Below are positions 38,240 to 50,975 of a DNA stretch of 64,000 nucleotides, piece by piece. Origin of the DNA: Diphasiastrum complanatum (lineage: Eukaryota; Streptophyta; Lycopodiopsida; Lycopodiales; Lycopodiaceae). Each line of letters starts with the position of its first letter. Positions within the stretch are counted from its first letter, which is position 1. The notes below the pieces were generated by a model. The model was not told where the DNA came from and did no database searches. It worked only from the letters and a program-made list of their open reading frames with translations. The translations under genes and the position numbers were made by a program. Where the stretch lies: assembly GCA_029204225.1 (NCBI GenBank), contig CM055097.1, positions 37,675,106 to 37,739,105 on the forward strand. The letters run 5' to 3'.

Positions 38240-38690
38240 TCATCAAGCTAGATTTTGCATAATTTTCACATGATGTCCAAATTGTTGAAAGCATATTAAT
38301 GCATTTGATTTGTTGTCCGAACTATTGAAAGCATGAGTATGCATTTGATTTGTTCTTGATTAACATAACATTAGTCCATATTGAATGGTCGTCAATAAAT
38401 GTAACGAAATACAATGCTCATTCACATGATGGAGCTTGCATCAGGCCACAAATATCACAATGAATAAGATCCAGATTGCCAATGACTCTATGAAGTTGGA
38501 ATTTGGAAAATTTTGACTTAAATGCTTGCCAAGAATATAAGTCACACGTCTGATCTGTTGACTTGTTGATGTCTAAGCCTTTGACAAGATTGTTGTAGAA
38601 CATATAGATACTGGATCTCATATGGAGATGTCCTAGGCGTTGATGCCATAGGGTATTCTTGTTAGAAGTAGGTGTAGACATAGATATTTC
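38240..38690 (-). pseudogene. Copia GAG-pre-integrase and integrase start
   Basis: Minus strand: NTLWHQRLGHLHMRSSIYMF, LVKGLDINKSTDQTCDLY, LDLIHCDICGLM, then after a stop YFVTFIDDHSIWTNVMLIK. This is the L-W-H-x-R-L-G-H motif, one half of the HHCC zinc region, and the D-[IL]-x-G-P-M and Y-F-[VL]-x-F-I-D-D-[FH]-S start of the Copia integrase core, whose first catalytic Asp is within LIHCDICG. Coding fades to the left near 38240. No LTR is linked to it. Confidence 0.75.
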
Positions 38691-38943
38691 TTCTAATGAG
38701 AGGGCACAATCATAGCTTAATGTTTAGAGATGAGCATCTCTCTATATCCTTTGATAAAAACATTCAGATTGTTTTCTTGAATGATGCACTATTTTGTATT
38801 GAAGATAATGGTATGGCATTGATCAACAATTCTATTGAGAGATGGTAGTTTCTAGGCTATTGATGGATTGGTTTGTATTACTAGATAGTAGGTAGATAAT
38901 ATTGTGAAGATTTGTAAAAGTTATCCATGTTGAGTTAGGGGGT

Positions 38944-39700
<757 letters not shown>

Positions 39701-39978
39701 GTATCTGGTTATCACTAACAAGAAAGAAGAGCCAAACTTCTACAACATCGATGTTGATAGCCCATTCTCATCTGAAACAACAAGAAATCATAAATTTCTA
39801 GTCTAAAGCGATGGAATACAGCTACTAGGGTCTCCTCGCAAACCATTGACCTCGATAGCCCAGATGAGAATGGCCCGACGACTTTTGGAGACATACCACC
39901 CTCAACAACCGATGGCCCAACGACTCTTGGAGACACAACACCCTCAACCACAACTGTCATAGGACGAAGTGTTCTTCA

Positions 39979-41510
39979 ATGTATTATGTCAAAGCCATAA
40001 TTGTTTCAAGAAGAAGAACCAAATCAAGCAAGCCAACATCTCTAATAAGAAATAAAGTGATGCAATTGCAAGTGATGGAGAAGGCTCTCTTATGGTATCA
40101 AGCTTCTCTTCTTCTCCTTTCAAAAAAAAATGGCACATGGTATATTGATAGTGAAGTTTCATCTCATATGTGTAGCTCCAAGGACTCTTTTTCCTCTATT
40201 ATGCCTTATGGAGGAGTCAAGAAATCTATATACACTGCAAATGATTGTGAATGCAAAATCGAAGGAGTAGGGAGTATTCCCTTGAAAGTTCTATCTCTCA
40301 ATAATGTGCTCTTTGTTCCAAAGCTCACTAAGAATCTTATAAGTGCTGGCCAATTGCTTGATAATGGCGTTCATGTCAAATTTCATATTGACACTTGTGT
40401 AATCAAGAAAGGTGATGAGATTCTTGCATTTGGATCTCGATTTGGAGGGATCTACAAATTGGATCCAAGAGAGTGTGCAAACTCTTGTGATATTGCATAT
40501 GTGACCATGCTTTCCAAAGAAGATTTATGGCATAGAAGATTGGGCCATCCCAACTAGAAATCTATGCATTCTATGGTCAAAGAAGTCAAAGCTATTGGCT
40601 TCCCAAAGACTCTATCCAAGGAGATCAACATGTGAAGCATGTGTTATTGCCAAGTCAGATAAGAAGCCATATCCAAGATCTTTTATCAAGACTTCACATC
40701 CTTTGGAGTTGTTGCACTCGAATGTGCATTTCTCATGAGATGTGATGGTGGTGGAGAGTACATCTCCAACAAGTTCCATGATTTTTGTGAGCAAGATAAT
40801 CCTAGCTCAAGCAAAGGAGTTATGGTGGAATATTCATCCACCAAGAAGGCTTATAGAGTCTACATACTCTCTACTTCTCAGATTATTGAAAGTAGAGATG
40901 TCACTTTTCATGAAGACCAAAAATCTACCTTGGATGGGGCCGAGGTCAAGGCATCTCATGATGCATCTTCTATTATCTCTATTGATGACAATCAAGAAGT
41001 GATGGGGCCGAGGTTTGAGGAGGAGCATCCTCATGTATTCTCACCAAGAAGATCCTTGAGAGAGAGATCTGAGCCCAAGAGGCTCTCTTACATTGATAAA
41101 GGAAAGCAAGTGGATGTTGAATCCACCAATTACGCATTTTTATCTCTTTTGAAGAGCCAAGAAGTGTCCAAGAAGCACTCCATTCAAAGGAGTGGTATGA
41201 AGCTATAAAGCAAGAGTATGATACTTTGATTACCAACAATACTTGGGAGTTAGTGGATCCACCATCCAACAAGCATATTATTGGTTGCAAATGGGTGTTT
41301 AGAATCAAGTACAATCATGATGGCACCAAAGCAAGGCTATGTGCAAAAGGATATGCCCAAATCCAAGGCCTTGATTATGAAGACAGCTTTGGACCTATTG
41401 AAAAGATGGTAACTATAAGAATCATCATCTCTATTGCTTGCTACTTCAAGTGGAAAATGTTCCAATAATTGGATGTCTCCAATGCTTTTCTTAATGGATA
41501 CACCTTTCTT
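39979..41510 (+). pseudogene. Copia polyprotein remnant: protease to RT start
   Basis: In order: NGTWYIDSEVSSHMCSSKDS (protease; family D-S-G-A is D-S-E-V here), VLSLNNVLFVPKLTKNLISA, DLWHRRLGHPN (GAG-pre-integrase) followed by a stop, then a frame with RCDGGGEYISNKFHDFCEQ. This last is the region around the second catalytic Asp of integrase. It runs directly into YSSTKKAYRVYILSTSQ and VTFHED, the integrase C-terminal region, so part of the integrase core (near 40600-40740) and beyond is deleted. RT begins with TNNTWELVDPPSNKHIIGCK and GYAQIQGLDYEDSFGP and stops after LDVSNAFLNGYT at about 41505. Gag is almost entirely lost. A 45-bp tandem repeat (MARRLLETYHPQQP and MAQRLLETQHPQPQ) lies near 39865-39955. 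Confidence 0.8.
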
Positions 41511-42133
41511 GCCCTAATATGTCAATCTCACCTAACCCTAGAGTTATTGCCTTTTGATGGTTAGGTTGATCAACTACCTCCATGATGTGAGGAGTTTGGT
41601 CCTATAATTAAGGAATCATTACAAACCTAACTAATCCTAAGGCTATGTTGCCATGAAGAGCCATTTGATGAGCATGTGAGAAACTAGCTCAAACTTGATG
41701 AAGAGAGAATGACATACAAAAATACTAATCTTGTGCTTTCAAAAGCACTCGATATGTGTATGGAAATAGATCCTAAACACCTATAAGAGATCATAAAAAA
41801 TCAATAAAACTGAATTTGAAAAACTCCTACTCACTTGGCAATTCTATGAGCATTGGCAATAGATAATGTAGCAATTTTGATTCAAATCACTACCAAATGG
41901 AAACCAAACTTGGATTTGGCTTTTTATTGATGAAAACTATCTCAAAATCACTTTAAAAAATAGGTGATCATGCCTACTTAAGGACAAAATCCTCTATGAC
42001 AAAACTTTAATGTCAAAAGTGTAATATACACCAAGATTGTCTTTCTAGCTTCACCCTTTTGATCTTGACTTCAATCTTGCTCAAAACCTAATGAATCACT
42101 TGAAAAAGAAACAAAGATCAGTAGCCTAAGCTT
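41511..42133. other. No recognised gene; possibly antisense leader
   Basis: AT-rich, no motif. It lies on the internal side of the antisense primer site at 42134-42146, so it may be leader of that minus-strand element. Confidence 0.4.
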
Positions 42134-42146
42134 TGATACCATGTCA
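42134..42146 (-). other. Primer-binding site, tRNA-iMet type
   Basis: The minus strand reads ACATGGTATCAAAGCTTAGG, containing TGGTATCAAAGC, one mismatch from the plant iMet primer consensus. This indicates a minus-strand element with its 5' LTR on the right. Confidence 0.65.
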
Positions 42147-42706
42147 AAGTTTCATGCATAAAGAAACAAACCTAAATATGCCAAAAAAATTTACACAATC
42201 TTCAGCTATGAAACCTAGTCAACATGTAGAAACATCTAAAAGATATTCAAACTTTCAAGTGAATGTAACATAATAGTAAACATGTTTTGGAGATATAGTA
42301 ATATAAAAACTCAAAGAGCATAACATTCATAATGATGTAATAAAATTAGTTCATGATCATCATTCGTACAAGCAAGACAATATAGGAAATTCTACATAAT
42401 GTAGAGACCAATCTTCCTCCTCCAATATCACCACCAAAATGAGGTATCTACATCAACTACTAAAATGGTGAAATGTTTAGATATTTATAGCTATCGTATC
42501 CGAATCTAGAAATAGGGTTAAGCCCTAAATCTCTACCATCCCAAATCAATGGTCTACATTAACTAGCTGACAATAACCACATAGTCTTATGAAATATATA
42601 CATAATATAATAAAAGAATGTCAATTGGACCAACTTGGCCCCCTCCACATCATTTTCACGCATGTGGCCTCCACTTTGAATCTTGTTCAAACTATTTGAA
42701 GTTTCA
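42147..42706 (-). repeat. LTR of minus-strand element, abutting repeat copy 1
   Basis: In minus-strand sense it starts TGAAACTTCAAATAG (at 42706) and ends ...CTTTGACA next to the primer site. Its outer edge coincides exactly with the left end of repeat copy 1 at 42707, where the other two copies continue into a different block. Confidence 0.55.
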
Positions 42707-42922
42707 TATATTCGCAATTGTAGAAAGAGTCGCAAATGCTTCGACTGAATTATAGAATATTTGGGATTCAGTCTTATCCATTTATTAGGACAGTGTCACT
42801 TTATATGTTCTTCCATTAAAGTGTATTTCTTCATAGGGTCTTCGACGTAAGGCCTTCAACATGTATTTCTTCATATAGTGCTTCCTTAGTCTTCTTATGT
42901 ATTTGAATTCGATTAAGTAAAG

Positions 42923-43375
42923 TTGAACATATTGTTTTATGACTTTACTAGGGTATCACAATCATATGTATGTGACCTGATTCAAAATTTGTCGTTGCTT
43001 GGTGCAAAGTACTTATTACTTTTGTCGACGAAATTTTTGAGAAGAACAATTGTTTATTTCATTAAGCAAAAATCGGAGATTTTAAACCTCTTCATACGAT
43101 TCAAGGAGCATGCAAAACTCGAAACTAGTAAAAGAATCAAAGCACTAAGGTCAGCAACGGGGGAGAATACATCTCAACCAAATTCAATGAGTATTGTCTT
43201 AGCAAAGGCATTGAGCAATAATTTATTACTTCTTATTCACCTCAGCCGAATGGACTTGCTAAAAGGATCGAATCTTAATTGAAGCGGCTAAGTGTATGCT
43301 TGCTCATGCGACACTACCTAAATTCTTCTATGTTGACGTTGTTTCCACTATAGCTTATATTCAGAACTGTTAGCC
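42923..43375 (+). pseudogene. Copia integrase core fragment, copy 1
   Basis: Reads KYLLLLSTKFLRRTIVYFIK, EILNLFIRFKEHAKLETSKR and IKALRSATGENTSQ after a frame slip. Copy 2 keeps the normal form ALRSDNGGEYISIKFNEYC, where D-N-G-G-E-Y carries the second catalytic Asp. A following frame gives SYSPQPNGLAKRI, then coding decays by AYIQN at about 43375. The loss of bases in GACAACGGGG gave the frame slip in copies 1 and 3. Integrase would insert the cDNA into the chromosome; this one is incomplete. Confidence 0.8.
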
Positions 43376-45880
43376 AATATTTCCACACAAAAAATTGGGC
43401 TAATATTGATGTTTGTTTTTGCAAAATTGTAAAAACCGGCATGTAAAACTCGGCTAGTAGTGAAAAACCGGCATAAAATTGCCTATGAAACTGGGTCCCA
43501 GCCTGTCTTAAAAGTGGCTAGAGAAACTTTTGTGGCCTTAAAAATGTTCGGTAAAAATATTTTACGGCTTTAAAAATTGGCCAGCTACAAAAAAATAGTC
43601 GGCATAGTCGTGCTAAGATTTCACCATGTGCTGACTCAATTTCTACTAATATATGATCACCCAGTGTATTTTTCAGAGAAACTAGTCTGTCGAGGGAGCC
43701 CTGGTCATGAATGCTAATATAAATCGTGTTGGGAAGAAAGAAAAAAAATTGTCGAAGAAAAATTTCATTAAAAAATGAGACCAAAAAATGTTGGGGCAGT
43801 ATCGAAAAATCATGGAATCCCTAACGACAAAATTTGGGCAAGTTCCGAAAAATAAGGAAAATGTGCGGGGCAAGTTGATAACTCAATAGGGCAAAAATCC
43901 AACGAACAGGCCACCCCGTACATATTTTAAAAAATATAAGGGAGAGGACAAATGGGGTACTAAGAAAAATGAAGGCCACCTACAAAAATAGGGATTGACA
44001 AAGGGTACCACCCAAATTTGGATAATAATTGGCAAAAGACCTTGAAAGCTAAAAATCTTGAAGGGTGCACCCATAGCTTTTGACAAAAGTGACCATCTAT
44101 GCTAGTTTTGGGTGTTGTTCTTGGCCATTAATCTATTACACGCTCTACATGTGCTACACATTCATGCTTCGAACAAGCTGTTTTTTCAAACTCAAAGGCA
44201 AACGACAAGTGTCAAAATGGATTCAAGAGATACGAGGGTAACATGGCACTCATGACTAGTTGGGCTCTTAGGCATTATGGTGACCTTGCGCACAGTTGAG
44301 ATAAGCTGATTTTACTTACTACAAGTTATCATAGTTGTTAGTTGCCGAAATGTTGTTATTATAGTACTATATGTTGTGTTTGGTGCATTGGTAGTTCCAT
44401 TCCGCACTTGGTGCATCATACAAAATGAACCATACTCATTTTTCATTATGAAATTATTCTTTTGTAGTCTGGTAGAGTAAGCAACCATTTTACTTGTAGT
44501 GAATATGCACTGTTACTGTGAAATCTTCCAGCTTTATAAGCTAGCGAGTATATTGACTGTCGAGTTAGCTATGAAGAATCGTCAAGTTGAAATCGTCGTT
44601 TCATTTTATTGGCTATGAGATTGTATTGAGAGTGAGCTAAATGGGCCCGACCTCTAAGAAATACTAGAGCGGGTAGTCCACCAAGCATGGCCGAAAGAGT
44701 CACAATTAGTCACTCGTGCCTTCGGTACTGTCTAGCGAAACGCCTAGACCTGAAGGATGACAAAGTACTCTCGTTCCACAAACAGAGCGGCATGTACAAT
44801 TTACACACCACCCCACTCAGTTGTAGCCTTATTGTCTAGCTTTAAACCAACTATTCACACAATTCAGAATTTTATGACTCACATCATTTCAAAAAGTCAG
44901 TATTTTACAATCTTGTAGGTTCATTGTACCTGTACGCTCAATATTCGCTAGTGTTGCACTGTAATCATCAACTAAGCCCAAGCTATCTTCACATATAGAG
45001 TAGGGGTGCAACGCCATTTTCTGATAATAGAACTCTACCAATTGAGTGACCACCACTGACAATAGTAAACTCTCACCCCTCCTCCAACCATACTCCTGGA
45101 AGCCTGGAAGACTTCCATTGGTAGGAGGAGCACATGGATGGTTGAGCGGGCCATCAAGTGCGTCTGCCAGGAGACTGAACCTTTATCATGAAACATTGTT
45201 TGGGGCATAATTATCTAGACTAATGAACTATACGAGCTAGCCATTTGCGAGTTGACTATGGTGGTTGACCCGCCGAATGCTTGGTGCATCTGCCAGGAGC
45301 AATTTGATAAGAGAGTATTGTTTGGAATACGATGGCCTACAAAGAATACGTATTAGAAACTTACTGTTTGAATGAGTGTGTTGTCAAGATCGTCAGCCGC
45401 ATGACCAGCTTTTAGTGCAAGTTTCTTGACTAGTGTCCCATGTTGATTTTGAAAACAATTACTCTAGTATTGAATGTCGAGGTGGTTAGCATCACGTAGT
45501 GATGTGTGCTGATCCCACATACAGAGTTTCAAGGGCATTCTTGTAGTTGATGACTGAATACCACCTGCTTTAGATAAGTCATCACTAAAAGGAACTGATA
45601 GAGAGGATCATAGATTTGATACTGATCTAGAACGATTATTGTTGGCATCATGTGGACCCAACAAATCTTATAGGGACAAGCGCCGACCAGATGAGGACCC
45701 TATGCCTACAATCAATCGATTTCTTCACCTAGATAGGGGTACTCTTATGTGGGTACCTATCTAGGAAAGGCTATTCAACAAACCTTGATGAAAAGATTAA
45801 GATTGAGTGACGTGAATTAGTAGAGTTGGTCGAGCAGCATATGAGAGATATGCATACAACATTGTTAGCTTTGACTCTAG
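43376..45880. other. Unclassified DNA of about 2.5 kb inside Copia pol
   Basis: It separates integrase from RT coding in all copies that span it. No coding motif is seen. Repeated words near its left end include CCGGCATGTAAAACTCGGC, AACCGGCATAAAATTG and GTCGGCATAGTCG. A C/G-richer part at 44640-44860 has no identified function. Either unknown transposon or rearranged element sequence; the edges are approximate. Confidence 0.5.
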
Positions 45881-45899
45881 ATGTGAGACGATTTCGGAA

Positions 45900-46800
45900 T
45901 CAACAAGAGTTGAGCATTTTGGATACATAGGTGTAGAAACTATATACCCACCACCTAGCATAATAGATTCCACCTACAAAAGTCTCAAGTATTGGCTGTT
46001 TGGCATTATAGAGAATAGTGCAATAACCAAAAGACCACAAATGCCAACCCCTGCACGTAGAAATAGTTGCAATGGAGGGAATAGTGACAAAAACCTTGCA
46101 TTCATGGGCCATGAATCTAGAACGCCACATTATGCTAGGAGAGAAGGGAAGCTGACTACCCCCTTGAGCCATAACATATCTGATCTCCTTCTTGATGGGA
46201 TAGACCAATCCACTAGGATATCGCAACCACCTAACATGTACATCTATGAATCTACTTGTTACCTCATTCGGGAGCTGACTATTGTCGAAGAAGCAGTCAA
46301 TCATTTAGACTCTAATCTATGGGGAGAAGCTATGGATAGTAAATATTCATCTCTCATCAAAAACCAGACTTGGACTATTGTCAAATTACCGCTTAGCAGA
46401 CATGTAGTTGATTGCAAATGGATGCTCAAGATCAAATATAAAGTGAATGGAAGTATTGATTGAATGAAAGCTCAACTTGTCGCATGAGGATTTTCCCAAA
46501 TCCCAAATATCGATTAGTAAAGCATTCTTCAATCATACTTCTACTATCGTATGTTGCTATTGCGAATATGGAGATAGATCAGATGGATGTACATACATCT
46601 TCTCTAAATGGAGTTATCAAAGAGGATATCTACATGATACAGCCCAAAGGTTATCTAATCAATGGCAAAGAGAATCATGCATGTCGCAGTGCAGCAACTA
46701 CATCATGATGAAAATGATCAACTTCTTCTATTCCCCAAAAGATCATCAAGAACTAGAAGATCACCAATCAGGTATATCGATGAGTCTGCAGCCTACCTAG
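45900..46800 (+). pseudogene. Copia RT N-terminal part, copy 1
   Basis: The frame reads NHLDSNLWGEAMDSKYSSLI, KNQTWTIVKLPLSRHVVDCK and WMLKIKYKVNGSID followed by a stop. Then, in other frames, come MKAQLVA and GFSQIPNID, and later DQMDVHTSSLNGVIKEDIYM followed by IQPKGYL. These are the W-x-x-A-M-x-x-E-x-x-S-L, N-x-T-W, G-x-K-W-V-x-[KR]-x-K and [QD]-M-D-V-x-x-A-F-L-N-G motifs of Copia RT, with the palm Asp present but A-F replaced by S-S. The coding is broken at several points and ends before the Y-V-D-D box. Confidence 0.8.
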
Positions 46801-46820
46801 TTTAGGAGCCGACGATTGTC

Positions 46821-47670
46821 TAGATCCAGCCGTAGGTGCCTCTACATGAGCTTCGGGAAAGAAAGCAATGCGCGAAAAACAAAAGGAAAAATTGTAGTGG
46901 GTTTCTTTCCTAACCTATCCTCAACCCAAGAGCTAAGCATTCTAGCATCAAGGAGATGAAGTTAGTTGTCATGCGTAGGTTTGTTCCGATGAGAGCGATA
47001 ACATATCTCAGATTTCAGCATGAATGGAAGATCCACATCTAACTCTAACATCCATTAACCCTAAGCATTAACACTACAACCATTAACCCTACGCATCCAT
47101 TAACAGTACATTCCACAATGAAGATAGCTTACTCTTTCTCTCTCAAAAAAGCATAAGAACATGCAATCCCAATAATAATCAGATCCAACAAATACAACAA
47201 AAGTATGAGAGATGGAGGTAAAAGATAGAGAGCAAGGACATTCACACATCCATTCCATAAGAGAACCAACCTGCTTGTATTGAAATGAGGATATGAACAT
47301 GTGTATCAAACTCGAGTTTGCCCCTATTTATAGTAGAGAGGAGGGCCTTCGCCTCAAAATCCTATTGCCATTTCTACCTCCATAACTATTCAAACTTAAA
47401 AAAGAGTGGGAACCCGTTCAAAATTGGAGGGAACCAATTCGAATTTGAATTTGAACCAATTTTGGTGAGAGTCCCAACTTATTCACTAACTTGACATTTA
47501 GGCTCGCGACATTAAAAGTCCCGTAAAAAGACCTAAAGTCCTTTTATTAACTTTCTAATTATCAAATAACTATGTGATCATCGGGTTGGACTTACACATG
47601 CAAGGTGCCAAATTCCTCTCACTTATTAACTAGGGTTAGGGTTGCCTTGGGATTTGCAAACCCTCCAACA
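46821..47670 (-). repeat. LTR, minus orientation (block A, copy 2)
   Basis: In minus-strand sense it starts TGTTGGAGGGTTTGC (at 47670) and matches the plus-strand LTR at 57665-58472 and the minus-strand one at 58789-59630. It includes spaced CATTAACCCTA motifs (47050-47105). Its right edge at 47670 abuts a short plus-oriented piece of related sequence (about 47695-47830, TTTCAATACAAGCATGTTGG). Confidence 0.75.
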
Positions 47671-48320
47671 CGCCCAGATTCTCAATCCACTATATAAGTG
47701 GCTAATTCAAATCGTTGTACATGTTCTCTTCTCATTTCAATACAAGCATGTTGGCCCTCTTATGGAATGGATCAGGAATGTCCTTGCTCTCTATCTCTCT
47801 TCCTCCATCTTTCATGCAACTTTATCACATTCGATATCACCGAGAGATTGACTTAGATTCTTATCATGCTAGGTTTATCCATCTTATATCTCACCGCAGA
47901 ACATACCACTGCAAGAAATTACACTAGCTACAAAGCGTTAATATTCATGTTTAGACAACAAGCAATGTTTAGTTGTTTAACAATTAAATCTTATATGGCA
48001 ATAAGAACTAGATGAAGGATCAAAGATCATGATCAACTCGATTCATCTACTGTGTATGACAGAACACTGAAGTCTCAAAATTACATACACTCTCAACAAT
48101 AGAACAGAATAAGAAACAAACTCTCGATGATCCATTATAATAAAAAAGTAGTTACATATAGGAACATGTTTGAATTTGGAACACCTTTTAAACAGAAGGG
48201 CATGACGTTCTATATAATAAAAGCTTCTCCAATCTAAACTAATAAGGTATTGACATGTGTACAAGTTGTTGAGTTGGTACTCTACCATGTCATTCTAAGC
48301 TAATTACATGATTGCATGTG
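47671..48320. repeat. Remainder of block A
   Basis: Matches 59631-60281. It includes a plus-oriented LTR-like piece (CTTATGGAATGGATCAGGAA, compare 58076-58100), so related LTR sequences sit head to head. 47930-48320 has no recognised coding content. Confidence 0.7.
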
Positions 48321-50571
48321 TATATTCGCAATTGTAGAAAGAGTCGCGAATGCTTCGACTGAATTATAGAATATTTAAGATTCAGTCTTATCCATTTATT
48401 AGGACAGTGTCACTTTATATGTTCTTCCATTAAAGTGTATTTCTTCATAGGGTCTTCGACGTAAGGCCTTCAACATGTATTTCTTCATATAGTGCTTCCT
48501 TAGTCTTCTTATGTACTTGAATTCGATTAAGTAAAGTTGAACATATTGTTTTATGACTTTACTAAGGTATCACAATTCATATATATGTGACCTGATTCAA
48601 AATTTGTCGTTGCTTGGTGCAAAGTACTTATTACTTTTGTCGACGAAATTTTTGAGAAGAACAATTGTTTATTTCATTAAGCAAAAATCGGAGATTTTAA
48701 ACCTCCTCATACGATTCAAGGAGCATGCAAAACTCGAAACTAGTAAAAGAATCCAAGCACTAAGGTCAGACAACGGGGGAGAATACATCTCAATCAAATT
48801 CAATGAGTATTGTCTTAGCAAAGGCATTGAGCAATAATTTATTACTTCTTATTCACCTCAGCCGAATGGACTTGCTAAAAGGATCGAATCTTAATTGAAG
48901 CGGCTAAGTGTATGCTTGTTCATGCGACACTGCCTAAATTCTTCTATGTTGACGTTGTTTCCACTATAGCTTATATTCAGAACTCTTAGCCAATATTTCC
49001 ACACAAAAAATTGGGCTAATATTGATGTTTGTTTTTGCAAAATTGTAAAAAATCGGCATGTAAAACTCGGCTAGTAGTGAAAAACCGGCATAAAATTGCC
49101 TATGAAACTGGGTCCCAGCTTGTCCTAAAAGTGGCTAGAGAAACTTTTGTGGCCTTAAAAATGTTCGGTAAAAATATTTTACGGCTTTAAAAATTGGCCA
49201 GCTACAAAAAAATAGTCGGCATAGTCGTGCTAAGATTTCACCATGTGCTGACTCAATTTCTACTAATATATGATCACCCAGTGTATTTTTCAGAGAAACT
49301 AGCCTGTCGAGGGAGCCCTAGTCATGAATGCTAATAAAAATCGTGTTGGGAAGAAAGAAAAAAAAATCGTCGAAGAAAAATTTCATTAAAAAATGAGACC
49401 AAAAAATGTTGGGGGAGTATCGAAAAATCATGGAATCCCTAACGACAAAATTTGGGCAAGTTCCGAAAAATAAGGAAAATGTGTGGGGCAAGTTGGTAAC
49501 TCAATAGGGCAAAAATCCAACGAACAGGCCACCCCGTACATATTTTAGAATATATCAAGGGAGAGGACAAATGGGGTACTAAGAAAAATGAAGGCCACCT
49601 ACAAAAATAGGGATTGACAAAGGGTACCACCCAAATTTGGATAATAATGGGCAAAAGACCTTGAAAGCAAAAAATCTTGAAGGGTGTGCCCATAGCTTTT
49701 GACAAAAGTGACCATCTATGCTAGTTTTGGGTGTTGTTCTTGGCCATTAATCTATTACACGCTCTACATGTGCTACACATTCATGCTTCGAACAAGTTGT
49801 TTTTTCAAACTCAAAGGCAAACGACAAGTGTCAAAATGGATTCAAGAGATACGAGGGTAACATGGCACTCATGACTAGTTGGGCTCTTAGGCATTCTGGT
49901 GATCTTGCGCACAGTTGAGATAAGCTGATTTTACTTACTACAAGTTATCATAGTTGTTAGTTGCCGAAATGTTGTTATTATAGTACTATATGTTGTGTTT
50001 GGTGCATTGGTAGTTCCATTCCGCACTTGGTGCATCATACAAAATGAACCATACTCATTTTTTATTATGAAATTATTCTTTTGTAGTCTGGTAGAGTAAG
50101 CAACCATTTTACTTGTAGTGAATATGCACTGTTACTGTGAAATCTTCCAGCTTTATAAGCTAGCTAGTATATTGACTGTCGAGTTAGCTATGAAGAATCG
50201 TCAAGTTGAAATCGTCGTTTCATTTTATTGGTTATGAGATTGTATTGAGAGTGAGCTAAATGGGCCCGACCTCTGAGAAATACTAGAGCGGGTAGTCCAC
50301 CAAGCATGGCCGAAAGAGTCACAATTAGTCACTCGTGCCTTCGGTACTATCTAGCGAAACGCCTAGACCTGAAGGACAACAAAGTACTCTCGTTCCACAA
50401 ACAGAGCGGCATGTACAATTTACACACCACCCCACTCAGTTGTAGCCTTATTGTCTAGTTTTAAACCAACTATTCACACAATTCAAAATTTTATGACTCA
50501 CATCATTTCAAAAAGTCAGTATTTCACAATCTTGTAGGTTCATTGTACCTGTACGCTCAATATTCGCTAGT
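48321..50571 (+). repeat. Large repeat block B, copy 2, truncated
   Basis: Near-identical to 42707-44954 and 60282-62533. The match stops sharply after ATTCGCTAGTG at 50571, inside the unclassified 2.5-kb segment; the RT part is missing from this copy. Confidence 0.9.
48553..48837 (+). pseudogene. Copia integrase core fragment, copy 2
   Basis: The best preserved of the three: YLLLLSTKFLRRTIVYFIKQ, FKEHAKLETSKRIQALRSDN and GGEYISIKFNEYCLSKGIEQ, then a stop. The D-N-G-G-E-Y motif with the second catalytic Asp is intact. The normal I-D-D-[FY]-S-R motif reads L-S-T-K-F-L-R here. Still only about 95 codons. Confidence 0.8.
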
Positions 50572-50975
50572 GCAGTGCGAAAGATTCCCCTTCGTTTGTT
50601 TCGTTTCCTTCGTTTGCTTTCACTCTTTTCGTTTCTTTCATAATCTTTTGTTTTGCGTCCCTTTGCGGTTTGCGGTTTGCAAAGGTATGTTTACGATTCG
50701 CAAATCGTTTGTGCTTTGAGTCAAGGCACGTTGACTGTCGCGAATTGTTCTCGTTCGACCTTCGCTTCGTGTTCATGTTGTGGCAAAGTTGCAGGAGTTC
50801 ACCATTTCTAACAAGCTTAACTATTTTCAACACGTTTGCTTTTTTTGCATTTTTTCAAAAAATGAGAAGAGAGAAAATTGCAGAAGGTCCTCTATTTTTA
50901 AGGGTTAAACTGTTAAAGACAACTTCGCCAACTTTTTAAGTACTGCTTGAACTTGTTTTAAGGGCACCTTCAGCT
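50572..50975. other. Short unique segment between repeat and LTR element
   Basis: T/C-rich, with repeated words such as TTTGCGGTTTGCGG and TTCGTTTG. The minus strand shows GCGAAC/GAACACGAAG motifs like those at 3545-3660 of the first Copia element. No gene is called. Confidence 0.4.

Larger units (their letters stand above)
42707..46820 (+). repeat. Large repeat block B, copy 1 (Copia pol with insertion)
   Basis: Starts TATATTCGCAATTGTAGAAA and matches 48321-50571 and 60282-64000 almost base for base. The block is a Copia integrase segment, about 2.5 kb of unrecognised DNA, then a Copia RT segment. It is followed without a gap by block A at 46821, giving a 5,614-bp period to copy 2. By eye the copies are nearly identical, so duplication is recent. 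Confidence 0.9.

Noticed and set aside
43440-43470. CACTA transposon end (CTAGTAGTG) in the unclassified insert
   Set aside because: No matching CACTA start, subterminal repeats or 3-bp target duplication could be found.
47050-47105. Interstitial telomere repeat
   Set aside because: CCCTAA-like words are separated by other bases and recur only as part of an LTR.
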